Assembly: GCA_029202985.1 (NCBI GenBank)
Contig: CP119316.1
Coordinates: 2,232,001-2,296,000, forward strand
Direction of reading: 5' to 3'
Length of the DNA: 64,000 nucleotides
From: Candidatus Andeanibacterium colombiense
GTDB taxonomy: Bacteria > Pseudomonadota > Alphaproteobacteria > Sphingomonadales > Sphingomonadaceae
In this document: one piece after another, positions 37,001 through 46,194 of the stretch
Numbering within the stretch: the first letter of the stretch is position 1
Layout: each line of letters begins with the position of its first letter
Notes under the pieces: generated by a model
The model's input: the letters and a program-made list of their open reading frames with translations, nothing else
The model's database searches: none
Told to the model about the DNA's origin: nothing
Position numbers and translations under genes: made by a program

Positions 37001-37860
37001 GCTCGCGCTTCCACCGCCATGTTGTCGATCAACCGCGTCCCGCCGATCCGCGCCGCGACCAGCAGGCGCATCGGGCGGTCGTCATGCGCTTCGGTCAGCA
37101 GCACCAGGCTCGCCGCGTCGGCCAGTGTCGCGTAGTCGATCGAGGCGAAGCCGGCGTCGATCAGATCGACCTCGAGCTTTTCCAACATCGTGACGACTTC
37201 GGCTCCCTCTTCGATCGCCTCGATTGCCGCTTTCATTGCACGCGGCAGCGCGGCGGCGGCGGCGCGGTCTTCGGGTGAAAGGTAGCGGTTGCGGCTCGAC
37301 ATCGCGAGGCCGTCCGCCTCGCGCACCGTCTCGACGCCCACGATTTGCGCCGCCGCCGGATGGGTCAGGTCGAGATCGCGGGCCATCCGGCGGATTACCG
37401 CGAGCTGCTGCCAATCCTTCTCGCCGAACACGGCGATGTCGGGCTGGACCTGGTTGAACAATTTGGCGACCACCGTTGCCACGCCCGCGAAATGGCCGGG
37501 GCGCCAGGTGCCGTCGAGGCCTTCGCTGACGCCCTCGACCGAGATCGAAGTGGCGAAACCTTCGGGATAGACCTCGTCCACCGCCGGCGCCCACAGCAGA
37601 GCCGCGCCTTCGGCCTCGAGCAGCGCGATGTCGGTCGCCGGCTGGCGCGGATATTTCGCGAGATCCTCGTTCGGGCCGAACTGGGTCGGATTGACGAAGA
37701 TCGAGACGACTACATTGGGGGCCAGTTCCGCCGCGCGGCGCACGAGTGCAAGATGCCCTCCGTGCAGCGCGCCCATGGTCGGGACCAGCGCGACCGGGCC
37801 GGTTCGGCGGAGCGCGGCGATCGCGTCGCGCAGTTCGGGCAGGGTGGTGACGATTTCCAT
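36997..37860 (-). CDS. panC: Pantothenate synthetase
   Basis: 287 aa. VALVPTMGALHGGHLALVRRA contains the HxGH-type ATP site. ASIFVNPTQFGPNEDLAKYPR here reads VVSIFVNPTQFGPNEDL, followed by VFGEKDWQQLAVIRRM and ADGLAMSSRNRYLSPEDR. It ligates pantoate and beta-alanine to give pantothenate for CoA and, indirectly, the ACP prosthetic group. It is coupled to the NTF2-like gene downstream. Confidence 0.97.
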   Translation of the reverse strand: MEIVTTLPELRDAIAALRRTGPVALVPTMGALHGGHLALVRRAAELAPNVVVSIFVNPTQFGPNEDLAKYPRQPATDIALLEAEGAALLWAPAVDEVYPEGFATSISVEGVSEGLDGTWRPGHFAGVATVVAKLFNQVQPDIAVFGEKDWQQLAVIRRMARDLDLTHPAAAQIVGVETVREADGLAMSSRNRYLSPEDRAAAAALPRAMKAAIEAIEEGAEVVTMLEKLEVDLIDAGFASIDYATLADAASLVLLTEAHDDRPMRLLVAARIGGTRLIDNMAVEARA

Positions 37861-37895
37861 CAGGGCGTCTTCCAGCGCCCGGCGCCGGAAAGCAA

Positions 37896-37921
37896 GAGGG
37901 CGGAGCCCGGGCCCCGCCCTC
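37896..37921 (-). terminator. Hairpin between the CsgG-like gene and panC
   Basis: GAGGGCGG pairs with CCGCCCTC around a GC-rich loop that can extend the stem. On the minus strand it is followed by TTGCTTT. It would end the transcript of the CsgG-like gene. Confidence 0.6.
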
Positions 37922-37948
37922 TGCGTGGTTTATGGAAAGCCCGAGGCT

Positions 37949-38710
37949 TTACTGCGCCAGCGGTGCGGCGTCCGCGGCGTTCTCCGGCAGGCCGCCGAGC
38001 TGGCCGACCAGTTTGATATAGGCGTCGAGATAGGCGAGCACGATGATCTGGCCGATCGCGGTGTTCTGGTAAGAGCCGCCACCCGCCGCGCCGAGGAACC
38101 CGCCGGTGAACACACCGCCGCCGCCGCCCCAGCTGAGGTCCGACTTGCGGCGATAGCCTTCGGCCACGGTCTCTTCGGTGGTGCGGGTGTCCATCAGCGA
38201 AAGCGTGACGTTCGCTTCGCCTTTCTTGACCGAGATGCCCCCCGCGATCGCGCCGATCGTGCCGCCGAACAAGCCGCCCAGCGCGCCGCCGACATTGCTG
38301 CCGCCCGAATTGGAATTGGCGCTGACGATGTCCGGCTCGATGAAATAGTCGGCCGCCTTGACCTGGCCCTTGCCGAGGTTCGAACCGCTCTGCAGCTCGC
38401 CATTGTCGGCCAGCGCGCGCTCCATCGCGCGGCTCTGCATCCCGCCGCCGCGGTTGACCAGGCCGAAGCAGCCCGATTGCTGGACGAACACCTTGATGAT
38501 CGCCTCGGGGCTGCCGAGGTTATATTCGCGCCACCACTGATTGTCCGGCTCGACGATCGCGATCGTGCCGAGCTTGCGCGGGCAATGCGGGATGTCGGCG
38601 GTACCCTGTTCCTGTTCCTTGCGGCCGGACGACTTGCTTTCCTTGGCCATTGCCGGAACCGAAGTTACGGCGAGTACCGCGACGAGCGCGGCGGTAATCG
38701 ACTTTCGCAT
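37949..38710 (-). CDS. CsgG/HfaB-like exported protein
   Basis: 253 aa from the ATG at 38710. The signal peptide ends in PAMAKES, with no lipobox Cys. The core resembles CsgG-family proteins: IKVFVQQSGCFGLVNRGGGMQ, AADYFIEPDIVSAN, a Gly-rich stretch with GGTIGAIAGGISVKKGEANVTLSLMD split by strands, and IGQIIVLAYLDAYIKLV. CsgG forms an outer-membrane pore for curli, and the related HfaB secretes holdfast anchors. No curli genes are adjacent, so function is open. The 258 bases upstream, shared with mipZ, contain no other gene. Confidence 0.75.
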   Translation of the reverse strand: MRKSITAALVAVLAVTSVPAMAKESKSSGRKEQEQGTADIPHCPRKLGTIAIVEPDNQWWREYNLGSPEAIIKVFVQQSGCFGLVNRGGGMQSRAMERALADNGELQSGSNLGKGQVKAADYFIEPDIVSANSNSGGSNVGGALGGLFGGTIGAIAGGISVKKGEANVTLSLMDTRTTEETVAEGYRRKSDLSWGGGGGVFTGGFLGAAGGGSYQNTAIGQIIVLAYLDAYIKLVGQLGGLPENAADAAPLAQ

Positions 38711-38968
38711 TAGAAAAACCCTCCATGGAACTCGCCCCTGGGCGGCTTGTGTTCGCCGCTGCGCCATGGGCCCACTGCTTCCCGGGCGAGATTTTACGCT
38801 GTGGCAACCAGACCGACAAGCGCCGATATTCGCCATCACAAATCACGCGACAAGGCCTCCGGCAACAGGACTGTGGGCCGTCGGGCCGGTGCAATTGCGC
38901 GGTCACGATTGCTTGGGATAGAACGATTACAACGCAGCGCAGCATCGCGCCGCAGGAATGAGTGAACC

Positions 38969-39805
38969 GTGTCCCAAAACACCCCCCGCCGCCCGTACCG
39001 CATCGTGTTCGCGAACGAAAAGGGCGGCACCGGTAAATCGACCACCGCGGTGCATGTCGCCGTGGCGCTGGCCTATCAGGGCGCGCGGGTCGCCGCGCTC
39101 GACCTCGATCCGCGGCAGCGGACGATGTTCCGCTACCTCGAGAACCGGGTCGAAACCGAACGCCGACGCGAGATCACGCTGCCCGGCGCGCGGTTCGGCG
39201 TGTTCACCGGCGAAACCGTTGAGGAACTCGACCGGCTGGCGGACGAGCTTGGCGAGGGCTGCGATTTCCTGATCTTCGACACGCCGGGGCGCGACGACAC
39301 CTTCGCCCGCCACGTCGCGACCGAAGCCGATACGCTGGTGACCCCGCTCAACGACAGCTTCGTCGATTTCGACCTGATCGGGCAAGTCGATGCGGAAACC
39401 TTCAAGGTCAAGCGGCTGAGCTTCTATGCCGAGCTGATCTGGGAAGCGCGCAAGAAGCGCGCGATGTCGACGATCAAGGACCAGCGGCGCGAGATGGACT
39501 GGGTGGTGGTGCGCAACCGCACCCAGCATATCGAGGCGCGCAACCAGAAGCGCATTGACGATGCATTGACCGAATTGTCGAAGCGCGTGGGCTTTCGCGT
39601 CGCGAAGGGCCTTTCGGAGCGCGTGACCTATCGCGAGTTGTTCCCTTCGGGCCTGACGCTGCTCGACAAGGGCCATCTCGGCGAACTCGGCACCAGCCAG
39701 GTGGTCGCGCGGCAGGAATTGCGCGGACTGGTCGCCGGCTTGAACCTGCCCCGGATCGATCCGGTGCAGCCGTCGTTCGAGCGCTTCGAGGAGACCGGCG
39801 CTTGA
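38969..39805 (+). CDS. mipZ: Division-plane positioning ATPase MipZ
   Basis: 278 aa with a GTG start. The deviant Walker A FANEKGGTGKSTTAVH, ALDLDPRQRTMFRYLENR and DFLIFDTPGRDD (Walker B) are followed by NDSFVDFDLIGQVD and WVVVRNRTQHIEARN, which distinguish MipZ from ParA. In Caulobacter it forms bipolar gradients from the ParB-parS complex and blocks FtsZ assembly away from mid-cell. The J-domain gene begins inside its stop codon. Confidence 0.94.
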   Translation: MSQNTPRRPYRIVFANEKGGTGKSTTAVHVAVALAYQGARVAALDLDPRQRTMFRYLENRVETERRREITLPGARFGVFTGETVEELDRLADELGEGCDFLIFDTPGRDDTFARHVATEADTLVTPLNDSFVDFDLIGQVDAETFKVKRLSFYAELIWEARKKRAMSTIKDQRREMDWVVVRNRTQHIEARNQKRIDDALTELSKRVGFRVAKGLSERVTYRELFPSGLTLLDKGHLGELGTSQVVARQELRGLVAGLNLPRIDPVQPSFERFEETGA

Positions 39806-40089
39806 CGAGGCTACTGTTCCTGGCCGTGGCGATCTCGCTCGGCTGCAAATATTGGCTCGGGAAATGGCCGTGGGATTATCTGCGGCCGGAACCGACCCGG
39901 TCGCAGGCGCTGTTCCGCGCGCGCAAGCTGCTGGCCGTGCGCGCCGGCGCCGGGCGCGAGGACATTCTCGACGCACACCGCAAGCTGCTCGCGATCGTCC
40001 ATCCGGACCGCGGCGGCACCAACTCGCAGGTCCACGAGGCAAATGCCGCGCGCGATCTGCTGCTCGATGAACTTCCGGACGGGAACTGA
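39802..40089 (+). CDS. Membrane-anchored J-domain protein
   Basis: 95 aa with a TTG start overlapping the mipZ stop. An N-terminal hydrophobic segment (LLFLAVAISLGCKYWLG) is followed by a compact J domain with HPDRGGTNSQVHEANAARDLLL, the HPD motif intact. It resembles the TIM14/Pam18-like DnaJ proteins of alphaproteobacteria and would recruit DnaK at the inner membrane. It lies between mipZ and pgmG in one transcript. Confidence 0.85.
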   Translation: MTRLLFLAVAISLGCKYWLGKWPWDYLRPEPTRSQALFRARKLLAVRAGAGREDILDAHRKLLAIVHPDRGGTNSQVHEANAARDLLLDELPDGN

Positions 40090-40100
40090 GTTCTAATCTT

Positions 40101-41504
40101 ATGTCACATATTTTCCATCCCACCGTCCTGCGCGAATACGACATCCGCGGGATTATCGGCGAAACCCTCGGCGTGGAGGATGCCCGCGCGATCGGGCGCG
40201 CCTTCGCCACCCTGTTGAAGCGCGCGGGCGGCTCGCGGGTCGCGGTCGGCTATGATGGACGCACCAGCTCGCCGATGCTCGAGCATGCGCTGGTCGAAGG
40301 GCTCACCGCGAGCGGCTGCGACGTTGTCCGGATCGGCATGGGCGCGACCCCGATGCTCTATTACGCCGAGGCGTCAGCCGAAGATGTGGATGGCGGCATC
40401 CAGATAACCGGCAGCCACAATCCCGCCAATTACAACGGCTTCAAGATGGTCTTTCAGGGCCGACCGTTTTTCGGCGAGGACATCCAGGCGCTGGGCGCGC
40501 TGGCGGCCGAGGGCGCGTGGATCGACGGCACCGGCACGGTCGAGCAGCGCGAAGTGCTCGACATCTATGTCGCGCGGCTGATGGAAGGGTTGAACGGGAT
40601 CGACCCGGCGGGTTTCGCGGACCTCCGCGTCGGTTGGGATGCGGGCAATGGGGCGGCCGGCCCCGCGCTCGAAAAGCTCGCGGAGCTGCTCCCCGGCGAG
40701 CACCATCTGCTTTACACGGAAGTCGACGGAAATTTCCCGAACCATCATCCCGATCCCACGGTCGAGACCAATCTGGCCGACCTGAAGGCGCTGGTCGCGG
40801 AAAAGCAGCTCGATTTCGGAATAGCTTTCGACGGTGATGGCGACCGGATCGGGGCGATCGACGGGCAGGGCCGGGTGATCTGGGGCGACCAACTGCTGAT
40901 GATCTATGCCGAAGATCTGCTCAGGATCGTTCCCGGGGCGACGATCATCGCCGATGTGAAGGCCAGCCGGGCGCTGTACGACGGCGTCGCCGCGCATGGC
41001 GGCAAGCCGTTGATGTGGAAGACCGGCCACAGCCTGATTAAGTCCAAAATGAAGGAAGTTGGTTCGCCGCTGGCCGGCGAAATGAGCGGGCACATCTTCT
41101 TCGCCCACCAGTTCTACGGTTTCGACGACGCGCTCTATGCCGGGGTCCGCCTGCTCGCGGCCTCGGCCCGGCTCGGGCGTTCGGTCACCGAATTGCGCGG
41201 TGCGATGCCGGCGCTGGTCAATACGCCGGAACTGCGCTTTCAAGTCGACGAGAGCCGCAAGTTCGCCGCGATCGAGGAAGTGAAGCAGCGCCTGTCCGGC
41301 ACCGCCGCGGACGTCGATGCAACCGACGGCGTGCGGGTCACCAATGACGACGGCTGGTGGCTGCTACGGGCTTCGAACACCCAGGACGTGCTGGTCGCCC
41401 GCGCCGAGAGCGAGAGCGAGGAAGGCCTCGCCCGGCTGGTCGCGCAGATCGACGAGCAATTGGAGCTTTCGGGGCTGGAGCGCGGGGAGCAGGCCGGCCA
41501 CTGA
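40101..41504 (+). CDS. pgmG: Bifunctional phosphomannomutase / phosphoglucomutase
   Basis: 467 aa. The phosphoserine loop is ITGSHNPANYNGFKM, the metal loop FDGDGDRIGAID, the sugar-binding loop GEMSGHIFF and the phosphate loop LLRASNTQDVLVARAESE. It follows the AlgC/ManB layout of alphaproteobacteria; in Sphingomonas the orthologue PgmG makes glucose-1-phosphate and mannose-1-phosphate for exopolysaccharide. It is 11 bases after the J-domain gene. Confidence 0.94.
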   Translation: MSHIFHPTVLREYDIRGIIGETLGVEDARAIGRAFATLLKRAGGSRVAVGYDGRTSSPMLEHALVEGLTASGCDVVRIGMGATPMLYYAEASAEDVDGGIQITGSHNPANYNGFKMVFQGRPFFGEDIQALGALAAEGAWIDGTGTVEQREVLDIYVARLMEGLNGIDPAGFADLRVGWDAGNGAAGPALEKLAELLPGEHHLLYTEVDGNFPNHHPDPTVETNLADLKALVAEKQLDFGIAFDGDGDRIGAIDGQGRVIWGDQLLMIYAEDLLRIVPGATIIADVKASRALYDGVAAHGGKPLMWKTGHSLIKSKMKEVGSPLAGEMSGHIFFAHQFYGFDDALYAGVRLLAASARLGRSVTELRGAMPALVNTPELRFQVDESRKFAAIEEVKQRLSGTAADVDATDGVRVTNDDGWWLLRASNTQDVLVARAESESEEGLARLVAQIDEQLELSGLERGEQAGH

Positions 41505-41521
41505 GGCCTGCCCCGTGCGGC

Positions 41522-41950
41522 TCAGCCCTCGATCACCCGCGTTGCCGGGTGGTGCTTGTCGAGGTGCTTGCGGATGATCTTCAAATTGCGGCTGTTCGAC
41601 CGAAACAGGAAATCGAACAGGTCGCCCGCCAGCGGGACGAAGCCGATCGCGGTGTCGAATGCGATATTGCCCGCCATCCGGATCAGTTTCCATTTCGGCA
41701 GTCCCAGATTGCGCGCTTCCCAGATCAGGTAGCTCCCCATAAGCGCGGTGAGCACATCGCCGAGCACCGGGACGAGCCCGGCGATCGCGTCGAGCCCGAC
41801 TTTACGGTGAATCAGCGGGATCGTGACTGCCCGTTCGAGCAGCATTTCCATCGCTTCGATGCGCTGGCGCACCGCAGCGGGATCTGTGCCAAGCGGCAGG
41901 TCGATTCCGATCGGTCGCGGCCGGGCCGCTGGTGTGGAGCCTTGGTTCAT
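41522..41950 (-). CDS. DUF4112 family membrane protein
   Basis: 142 aa from the ATG at 41950. Conserved features are IPLIHRKVGLDAIAGLVPVLGDVLTALMGSYLIWEA, spanning a membrane segment, and NIAFDTAIGFVPLAGDLFDFLFRSNSRN. The family has unknown function and is common in Proteobacteria. The solute-binding protein gene ends 5 bases upstream, so the two are probably cotranscribed. Confidence 0.88.
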   Translation of the reverse strand: MNQGSTPAARPRPIGIDLPLGTDPAAVRQRIEAMEMLLERAVTIPLIHRKVGLDAIAGLVPVLGDVLTALMGSYLIWEARNLGLPKWKLIRMAGNIAFDTAIGFVPLAGDLFDFLFRSNSRNLKIIRKHLDKHHPATRVIEG

Positions 41951-41955
41951 CCCCC

Positions 41956-43437
41956 CTATTTGGGGAGCGCAGCCAGCGGCGGCAAGGGATGGAATGCCCA
42001 TTGGTTGCCGGCGAACCCAGCGGTACCGGCACGGACCAGCGACCAGCGGACCGGCTGGGCGATCGGGATATAGGCGTTGAGCGCGGTCAGATCGGTCTCG
42101 GCCTCGGTGAACAGCATCGCGCGCATCGCTGGATCGGCATCGGCGGCCGCCTCCGCGGCAGCGGCATCGGCGTCGGCCGAGCACGGCCCGCGATTGAGCC
42201 CGCAATGGAACTGGTTGAGGAACCAGCGGGCATTGGCATAGCGCGCGACCCGATCGACCAGCACGAGATCGGCATCGGCTTCCTTCGATCGGGTCAGCAT
42301 AATGCCGATCGCCCGCGTCTGCCGTGCGAGTTCGTCGAACAGCAGATCCGCGCCGGGGCCATCGGGCAATGCGATCGTCAAGGTGGGCGCCTTGCCGTCA
42401 TTGGCCCTGGCCCACGCCGCGACCCGCGCGGTCGCCGCCGCGTGCCGCTGGGCGGGGGTCAGGGCGCTCCAGCGTTCACCGATCGTGCCGGGATCGCCCG
42501 GGAGGCCGGGAGCGACGATCCGGGTGGTCGAGACCCAGCCGCCGATCGCGAAGCGGGCGAGCAACGCATCGCGGTCGAGTGCCATCGACAGCGCTTCGCG
42601 TCCTTCCGGATCGGCCAGGAAACCATCGGCGCGGCGCACCGCGAGGCCGAACAGGCCTATCGCCGAATCGATCCGCGCGGTCCCGCGCGAGAGCAGCCCG
42701 GTATCGATCATCGGCAGCGTCTCGATTCGGCCGCCGAGCACGACATCGGCCTTGCCCTTGTCGAACAGGCCGATCGCTTCCTTGGCGGGCAGGCCGCGGA
42801 CGCGTACTTCGCGCACATGCTCCTTCCAGTCGGCCGCCAGCGGCAGGCCGCGGTCCTCGGGCGAAATCATCGCGAGCAGCGCGGCGCCATCGGCGCGGGT
42901 CAGTTTCATCGGTCCGGTGCCGCGCCCATCATGGGTCAGACCGAGTTCGGGCTGGGCGAGCAGTTGCAGGAAATCGGGCATCGGCCCGTTGAGGCGGATT
43001 TCGACCACCCGCCCGGCCATCGCGCGGATATCGGCGATCTGCGCCACGTCGTAGCCGATCGAGGTCCCCTGCAGCCGGCGCACCGCCCGCTTCAGCGCAT
43101 CGCGCGCGCTTTCGCCGGTCAGCTCGTCGCCATTGGCCCAGTTCCCGTCGCGCAGGCGGAAGATGTAGCTGGTCCCGTCGTCGGTCACGATCCAGCGGTC
43201 GGCGAGCGCCGGAATCACCTGGCCCTGCAGGTCGAGGCTGACCAGCCCTTCGGTGGTGGCGGCGCGGACATGCTGGCCGGCCGCGGACAACAGCACGCCG
43301 GACTGGAACGGGTCGCCCGGATCGCCGACGATCGCGACTTCGAGCGCGCCCTCGTCGCTCCCGCCGCAGGCACCGGCGAGCAGGGCAAGGCCCAGGGCGA
43401 TTTGGCACTGCACCAGGAGGCGGAGGAAGCGAGCCAT
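41956..43437 (-). CDS. Solute-binding protein, peptide/nickel ABC transporter family (SBP_bac_5)
   Basis: 493 aa. A signal sequence with a likely lipobox (LALLAGACGG) is followed by the SBP_bac_5 fold: TTEGLVSLDLQGQVIPALADRW, SYIFRLRDGNWANGDELTGESARDALKRA and EALSMALDRDALLARFA. The family delivers oligopeptides or other solutes to ABC permeases. No permease or ATPase gene is adjacent, so it is an orphan component or has another function. It is followed at once by the DUF4112 gene. Confidence 0.86.
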   Translation of the reverse strand: MARFLRLLVQCQIALGLALLAGACGGSDEGALEVAIVGDPGDPFQSGVLLSAAGQHVRAATTEGLVSLDLQGQVIPALADRWIVTDDGTSYIFRLRDGNWANGDELTGESARDALKRAVRRLQGTSIGYDVAQIADIRAMAGRVVEIRLNGPMPDFLQLLAQPELGLTHDGRGTGPMKLTRADGAALLAMISPEDRGLPLAADWKEHVREVRVRGLPAKEAIGLFDKGKADVVLGGRIETLPMIDTGLLSRGTARIDSAIGLFGLAVRRADGFLADPEGREALSMALDRDALLARFAIGGWVSTTRIVAPGLPGDPGTIGERWSALTPAQRHAAATARVAAWARANDGKAPTLTIALPDGPGADLLFDELARQTRAIGIMLTRSKEADADLVLVDRVARYANARWFLNQFHCGLNRGPCSADADAAAAEAAADADPAMRAMLFTEAETDLTALNAYIPIAQPVRWSLVRAGTAGFAGNQWAFHPLPPLAALPK

Positions 43438-43490
43438 CGGCCCCAGCCGTAGGCGTTGCGGCGGCGGGCTTCAATGCCGCCGGCGAGTTG

Positions 43491-43859
43491 TCAGATCTTG
43501 CGCAGCTTGGACGGTTCGGGAACCTTGAGCGGCGGGCGGACGAAGCGCGGCGTATCGAGATCGCCATTGCCGGTCGGGGCGCGGACCGCCTTGGCGTCGA
43601 TTTCCTCGATGAAGGCGATGCCGAAGCGGTCGTCCTGCTTCCAGGCGACGGTGCCCTGCACCCAGCCGAGGTTGCGCAATTCGACCTGCACGCGCGATCC
43701 GCGCGAAACCCGGACGTTGCCTTCGGCCATCATTCCGCCCGCGGAGAGGTTGCGGACCTTCACCGGATGTTCGATTCCCGCGCCATCCCCTTCGACCTTG
43801 ACCTTGGCCAGGACGAACAGGCTGTCGCGCGACAATTGGCGTGTGTCGACGTTGCTCAT
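43491..43859 (-). CDS. PilZ-domain protein
   Basis: 122 aa. The PilZ core is visible as VKVRNLSAGGMMAEGNVRVSRGSRVQVEL and VQGTVAWKQDDRFGIAFIEEID. The N-terminal RxxxR motif for cyclic di-GMP is weak (SRDSLFVLAKVKV), so binding is uncertain. It may act as a cyclic-di-GMP effector. Single-gene unit between dksA and the solute-binding protein. Confidence 0.87.
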   Translation of the reverse strand: MSNVDTRQLSRDSLFVLAKVKVEGDGAGIEHPVKVRNLSAGGMMAEGNVRVSRGSRVQVELRNLGWVQGTVAWKQDDRFGIAFIEEIDAKAVRAPTGNGDLDTPRFVRPPLKVPEPSKLRKI

Positions 43860-43985
43860 CCGCGTGCTTCTCTACTCCGTAGGAGGATCGCGTAGCAGCC
43901 CACTCGCCAACAAAGCGTTAATCGCCCTCCGCCGCGGAATGCGCGGAGGAAACAGGCGAACGCGGCACCGGCCGCGCCCGCTGTC

Positions 43986-44444
43986 TTAATCGTCGCGCGA
44001 GACCTTCTCGCGGCGCTCGTGCGCTTCCTGCGCTTCGACCGTCATCGTCGCGATCGGGCGGGCGATCAGGCGGCGGATGCCGATCGGATCGCCGGTGACT
44101 TCGCAATAGCCGTATTCGTCCTTGTCGATCCGGCGCAGCGCCGATTCGATCTTGGCGATCAGCTTGCGCTGGCGGTCGCGCGTGCGCAGTTCGATCCCCC
44201 AATCGGTCTCGCTCGAAGCGCGGTCGTTGAGGTCGGGTTCGCGAATCGGGCCGTCCTGCAGGCTCTGCAGCGTGCCCTCGGAAGCCGACAGGATCGACTT
44301 CTTCCATTCGACCAGCAGCAGCCGGAAATACTCCAGCTGGCGCGGGTTCATGTAGTCTTCGTCGTCGGAAGGCGTGTACTCGCTTGAAAGCGTGCGCCTC
44401 GCCTTGGCAAGGATATCAATATCGTCGGTGGCAACCGAGGCCAT
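43986..44444 (-). CDS. dksA: RNA polymerase-binding regulator DksA, reduced-Cys type
   Basis: 152 aa. A coiled-coil region (YFRLLLVEWKKSILSASEGT) is followed by ETDWGIELRTRDRQRKLIAKIESALRRI and the zinc-finger region YGYCEVTGDPIGIRRLIARP. Only the first of the four Cys ligands remains, the usual state in alphaproteobacteria. It binds the RNA-polymerase secondary channel and acts with ppGpp to adjust transcription. It is a single-gene unit. Confidence 0.94.
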   Translation of the reverse strand: MASVATDDIDILAKARRTLSSEYTPSDDEDYMNPRQLEYFRLLLVEWKKSILSASEGTLQSLQDGPIREPDLNDRASSETDWGIELRTRDRQRKLIAKIESALRRIDKDEYGYCEVTGDPIGIRRLIARPIATMTVEAQEAHERREKVSRDD

Positions 44445-44660
44445 GTGGGTACTCCCGCGTCCAATACCCGGGAGCCGGCGAACCCTGCTGCCCCGGATTT
44501 TTCCGGTGGACTCCGTCCGGCTTAGGGTTGGCGCGCCTATAGGGTGCGGGCATGCCCGGCACAAGCGTCAATCTCGCGCCGTCTCATGAGGATATGCGGG
44601 GTTTCTCAAGCTTTCCGCGCGGCTGTCCCCGGCGTTGCGCACAGCTTTCTCGAGCCGGTG

Positions 44661-44676
44661 TTAACCAATTATTGAC
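44661..44676 (+). promoter_or_regulatory. Possible CtrA box
   Basis: TTAA, seven bases, TTGAC matches the alphaproteobacterial CtrA site TTAA-N7-TTAAC at all but one position. It lies 64 bases upstream of the Sel1-like gene at 44740. Chance matches with one mismatch are expected, so this is tentative. Confidence 0.25.
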
Positions 44677-44739
44677 CATACGAGCCGAAGCTCCGGTTCG
44701 AAGGCGGCACAGGGCTGCCCGAACTTGGGGGTAACGACA

Positions 44740-45042
44740 GTGCAAATCGGATTGAACGCTACGGATGGCGACATGCTGGTGGCAAAATGCCTCGCCGCCG
44801 CCGCGGGTGGAAACATCAGCGCCTATTTCGATCTCGGCGTGGTCTATTCGGCCGGCGACCACGGAATCGCGGCCGATCTGGTCGAGGCGCATAAATGGTT
44901 CAACCTCGCCGCCGTGAATGGCCACGAGGAAGCCGCCCATTGCCGCGCCGACATCTCCGACGAGATGACCGCGCGCGAAATCGCCGAAGCCCAGCGCCGT
45001 GCGCGCCAGTGGCTGGCGCTGGGCGAACGCCGCGCCGCCTAA
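44740..45042 (+). CDS. Sel1-like repeat protein
   Basis: 100 aa from the GTG at 44740, preceded by GGGGG at 8 bases; a TTG at 44725 is possible. One Sel1-type motif is visible: AYFDLGVVYSAGDHGIAADLVEAHKWFNLAAVNGHEEAAHCR, split by its helices. Sel1 repeats mediate protein contacts. There is no signal peptide. It converges on the FemAB-like gene, sharing CTAA for both stop codons. Confidence 0.75.
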   Translation: MQIGLNATDGDMLVAKCLAAAAGGNISAYFDLGVVYSAGDHGIAADLVEAHKWFNLAAVNGHEEAAHCRADISDEMTAREIAEAQRRARQWLALGERRAA

Positions 45043-46172
45043 GGTTTGCGGAACGGCGTTCGTTCGCCGAGCAGCGACTGGTCGGCCGCGACGCCCATGC
45101 GCTCGCGCTCGAGATAATCGGCCACCGCTTCCCTGAAGCCCGGATCGGCGATCCAGTGCGCCGACCAGGTGCGCACCGGCTCATAGCCGCGGGCCAGTTT
45201 GTGACCCCCCTGCGCACCTGCTTCCACCCGCGTGAGCCCGCGCGCGATCGCGTGATCGATCGCCTGGTAATAGCACAGCTCGAAATGCAGAAACGGCTTG
45301 TCGAGCAGGCAGCCCCAGTAGCGCCCATAGAGCGCGCTCCCGCCGATGAAATTGAGCGCCCCCGCGATCGGCAGCCCGTCCATAAAAGCGAGCAGCAGCA
45401 GCACCCGGTCGCCCAGCCGCTCGCCGAACAGGTCGAAGGCTTCGCGGGTCAGATAGGGCGAGCCCCATTTGCGCGCGCCGGTATCCTGGTAGAACGCCCA
45501 GAAGGCGTCCCAGTGTTCGGCCCGGATCTGCGCACCCGACAGCGCCTTAATCTCGACCCCCTCCTGCGCCGCCGCGCGTTCCTTCCGGATATCCTTGCGC
45601 TTGCGCGATGACAGCGCGGCGAGGAAATCGTCGAAGCTGGAATAGCCCCGGTTCTCCCAGTGGAACTGGATGTCGCTGCGCGGCAGCCAGCCCGCCGCTT
45701 CGAACAGCGGCAACTGATCCGGCTCGATAAAGGTCGCATGGGCGGAGGACAGTTCCTCGCGCTCGCACAAGGTCTCGGCCGCGCGCAGCAGCACCGGCGC
45801 GAGTGCCGGATCGCCCAGCAGCCGCGGCCCGGTCGCCGGGGTGAACGGCACCGCGATCTGCAGCTTGGGATAGTAATTCCCGCCGGCCCGGTGCCACGCA
45901 TCCGCCCAGCCGTGATCGAACACATATTCGCCCTGGCTGTGGTTCTTCAAATAGGCCGGCAGCGCCGCGGTCAGCCGGCCCGCCGCATCGGTCAACACGA
46001 TCGGCGCCGGGCTCCAGCCGGTGCCAGGGCCGACGCTGAAGCTGTCCTCGAGCGCGGAGAGGAAGGCGTGGCTGGTGAACGGATTGTCATCCCCCGCCAG
46101 CGCGTCCCATTGATCCTGCGGAAGGGCACCGACCGCAGGAGCTATGCGGGCGGTGATGGACTCGGAATGCAT
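45039..46172 (-). CDS. GNAT/FemAB-like protein (peptidogalycan-biosynthesis domain, DUF482)
   Basis: 377 aa from the ATG at 46172. Conserved segments include NPFTSHAFLSALEDS, SQGEYVFDHGWADAWHRAGGNYYPKLQIAVPFTPATGPRLL (broken here across strands), SSRKRKDIRKER and HFELCYYQAIDHAIARGLTRVEAGAQGGHKLARGYEP. DUF482 proteins belong to the GNAT fold, and their acceptor is unknown. It converges on the Sel1-like gene. Confidence 0.85.
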   Translation of the reverse strand: MHSESITARIAPAVGALPQDQWDALAGDDNPFTSHAFLSALEDSFSVGPGTGWSPAPIVLTDAAGRLTAALPAYLKNHSQGEYVFDHGWADAWHRAGGNYYPKLQIAVPFTPATGPRLLGDPALAPVLLRAAETLCEREELSSAHATFIEPDQLPLFEAAGWLPRSDIQFHWENRGYSSFDDFLAALSSRKRKDIRKERAAAQEGVEIKALSGAQIRAEHWDAFWAFYQDTGARKWGSPYLTREAFDLFGERLGDRVLLLLAFMDGLPIAGALNFIGGSALYGRYWGCLLDKPFLHFELCYYQAIDHAIARGLTRVEAGAQGGHKLARGYEPVRTWSAHWIADPGFREAVADYLERERMGVAADQSLLGERTPFRKP

Positions 46173-46194
46173 GGAGCGAATGTAGCGCCTCGGC

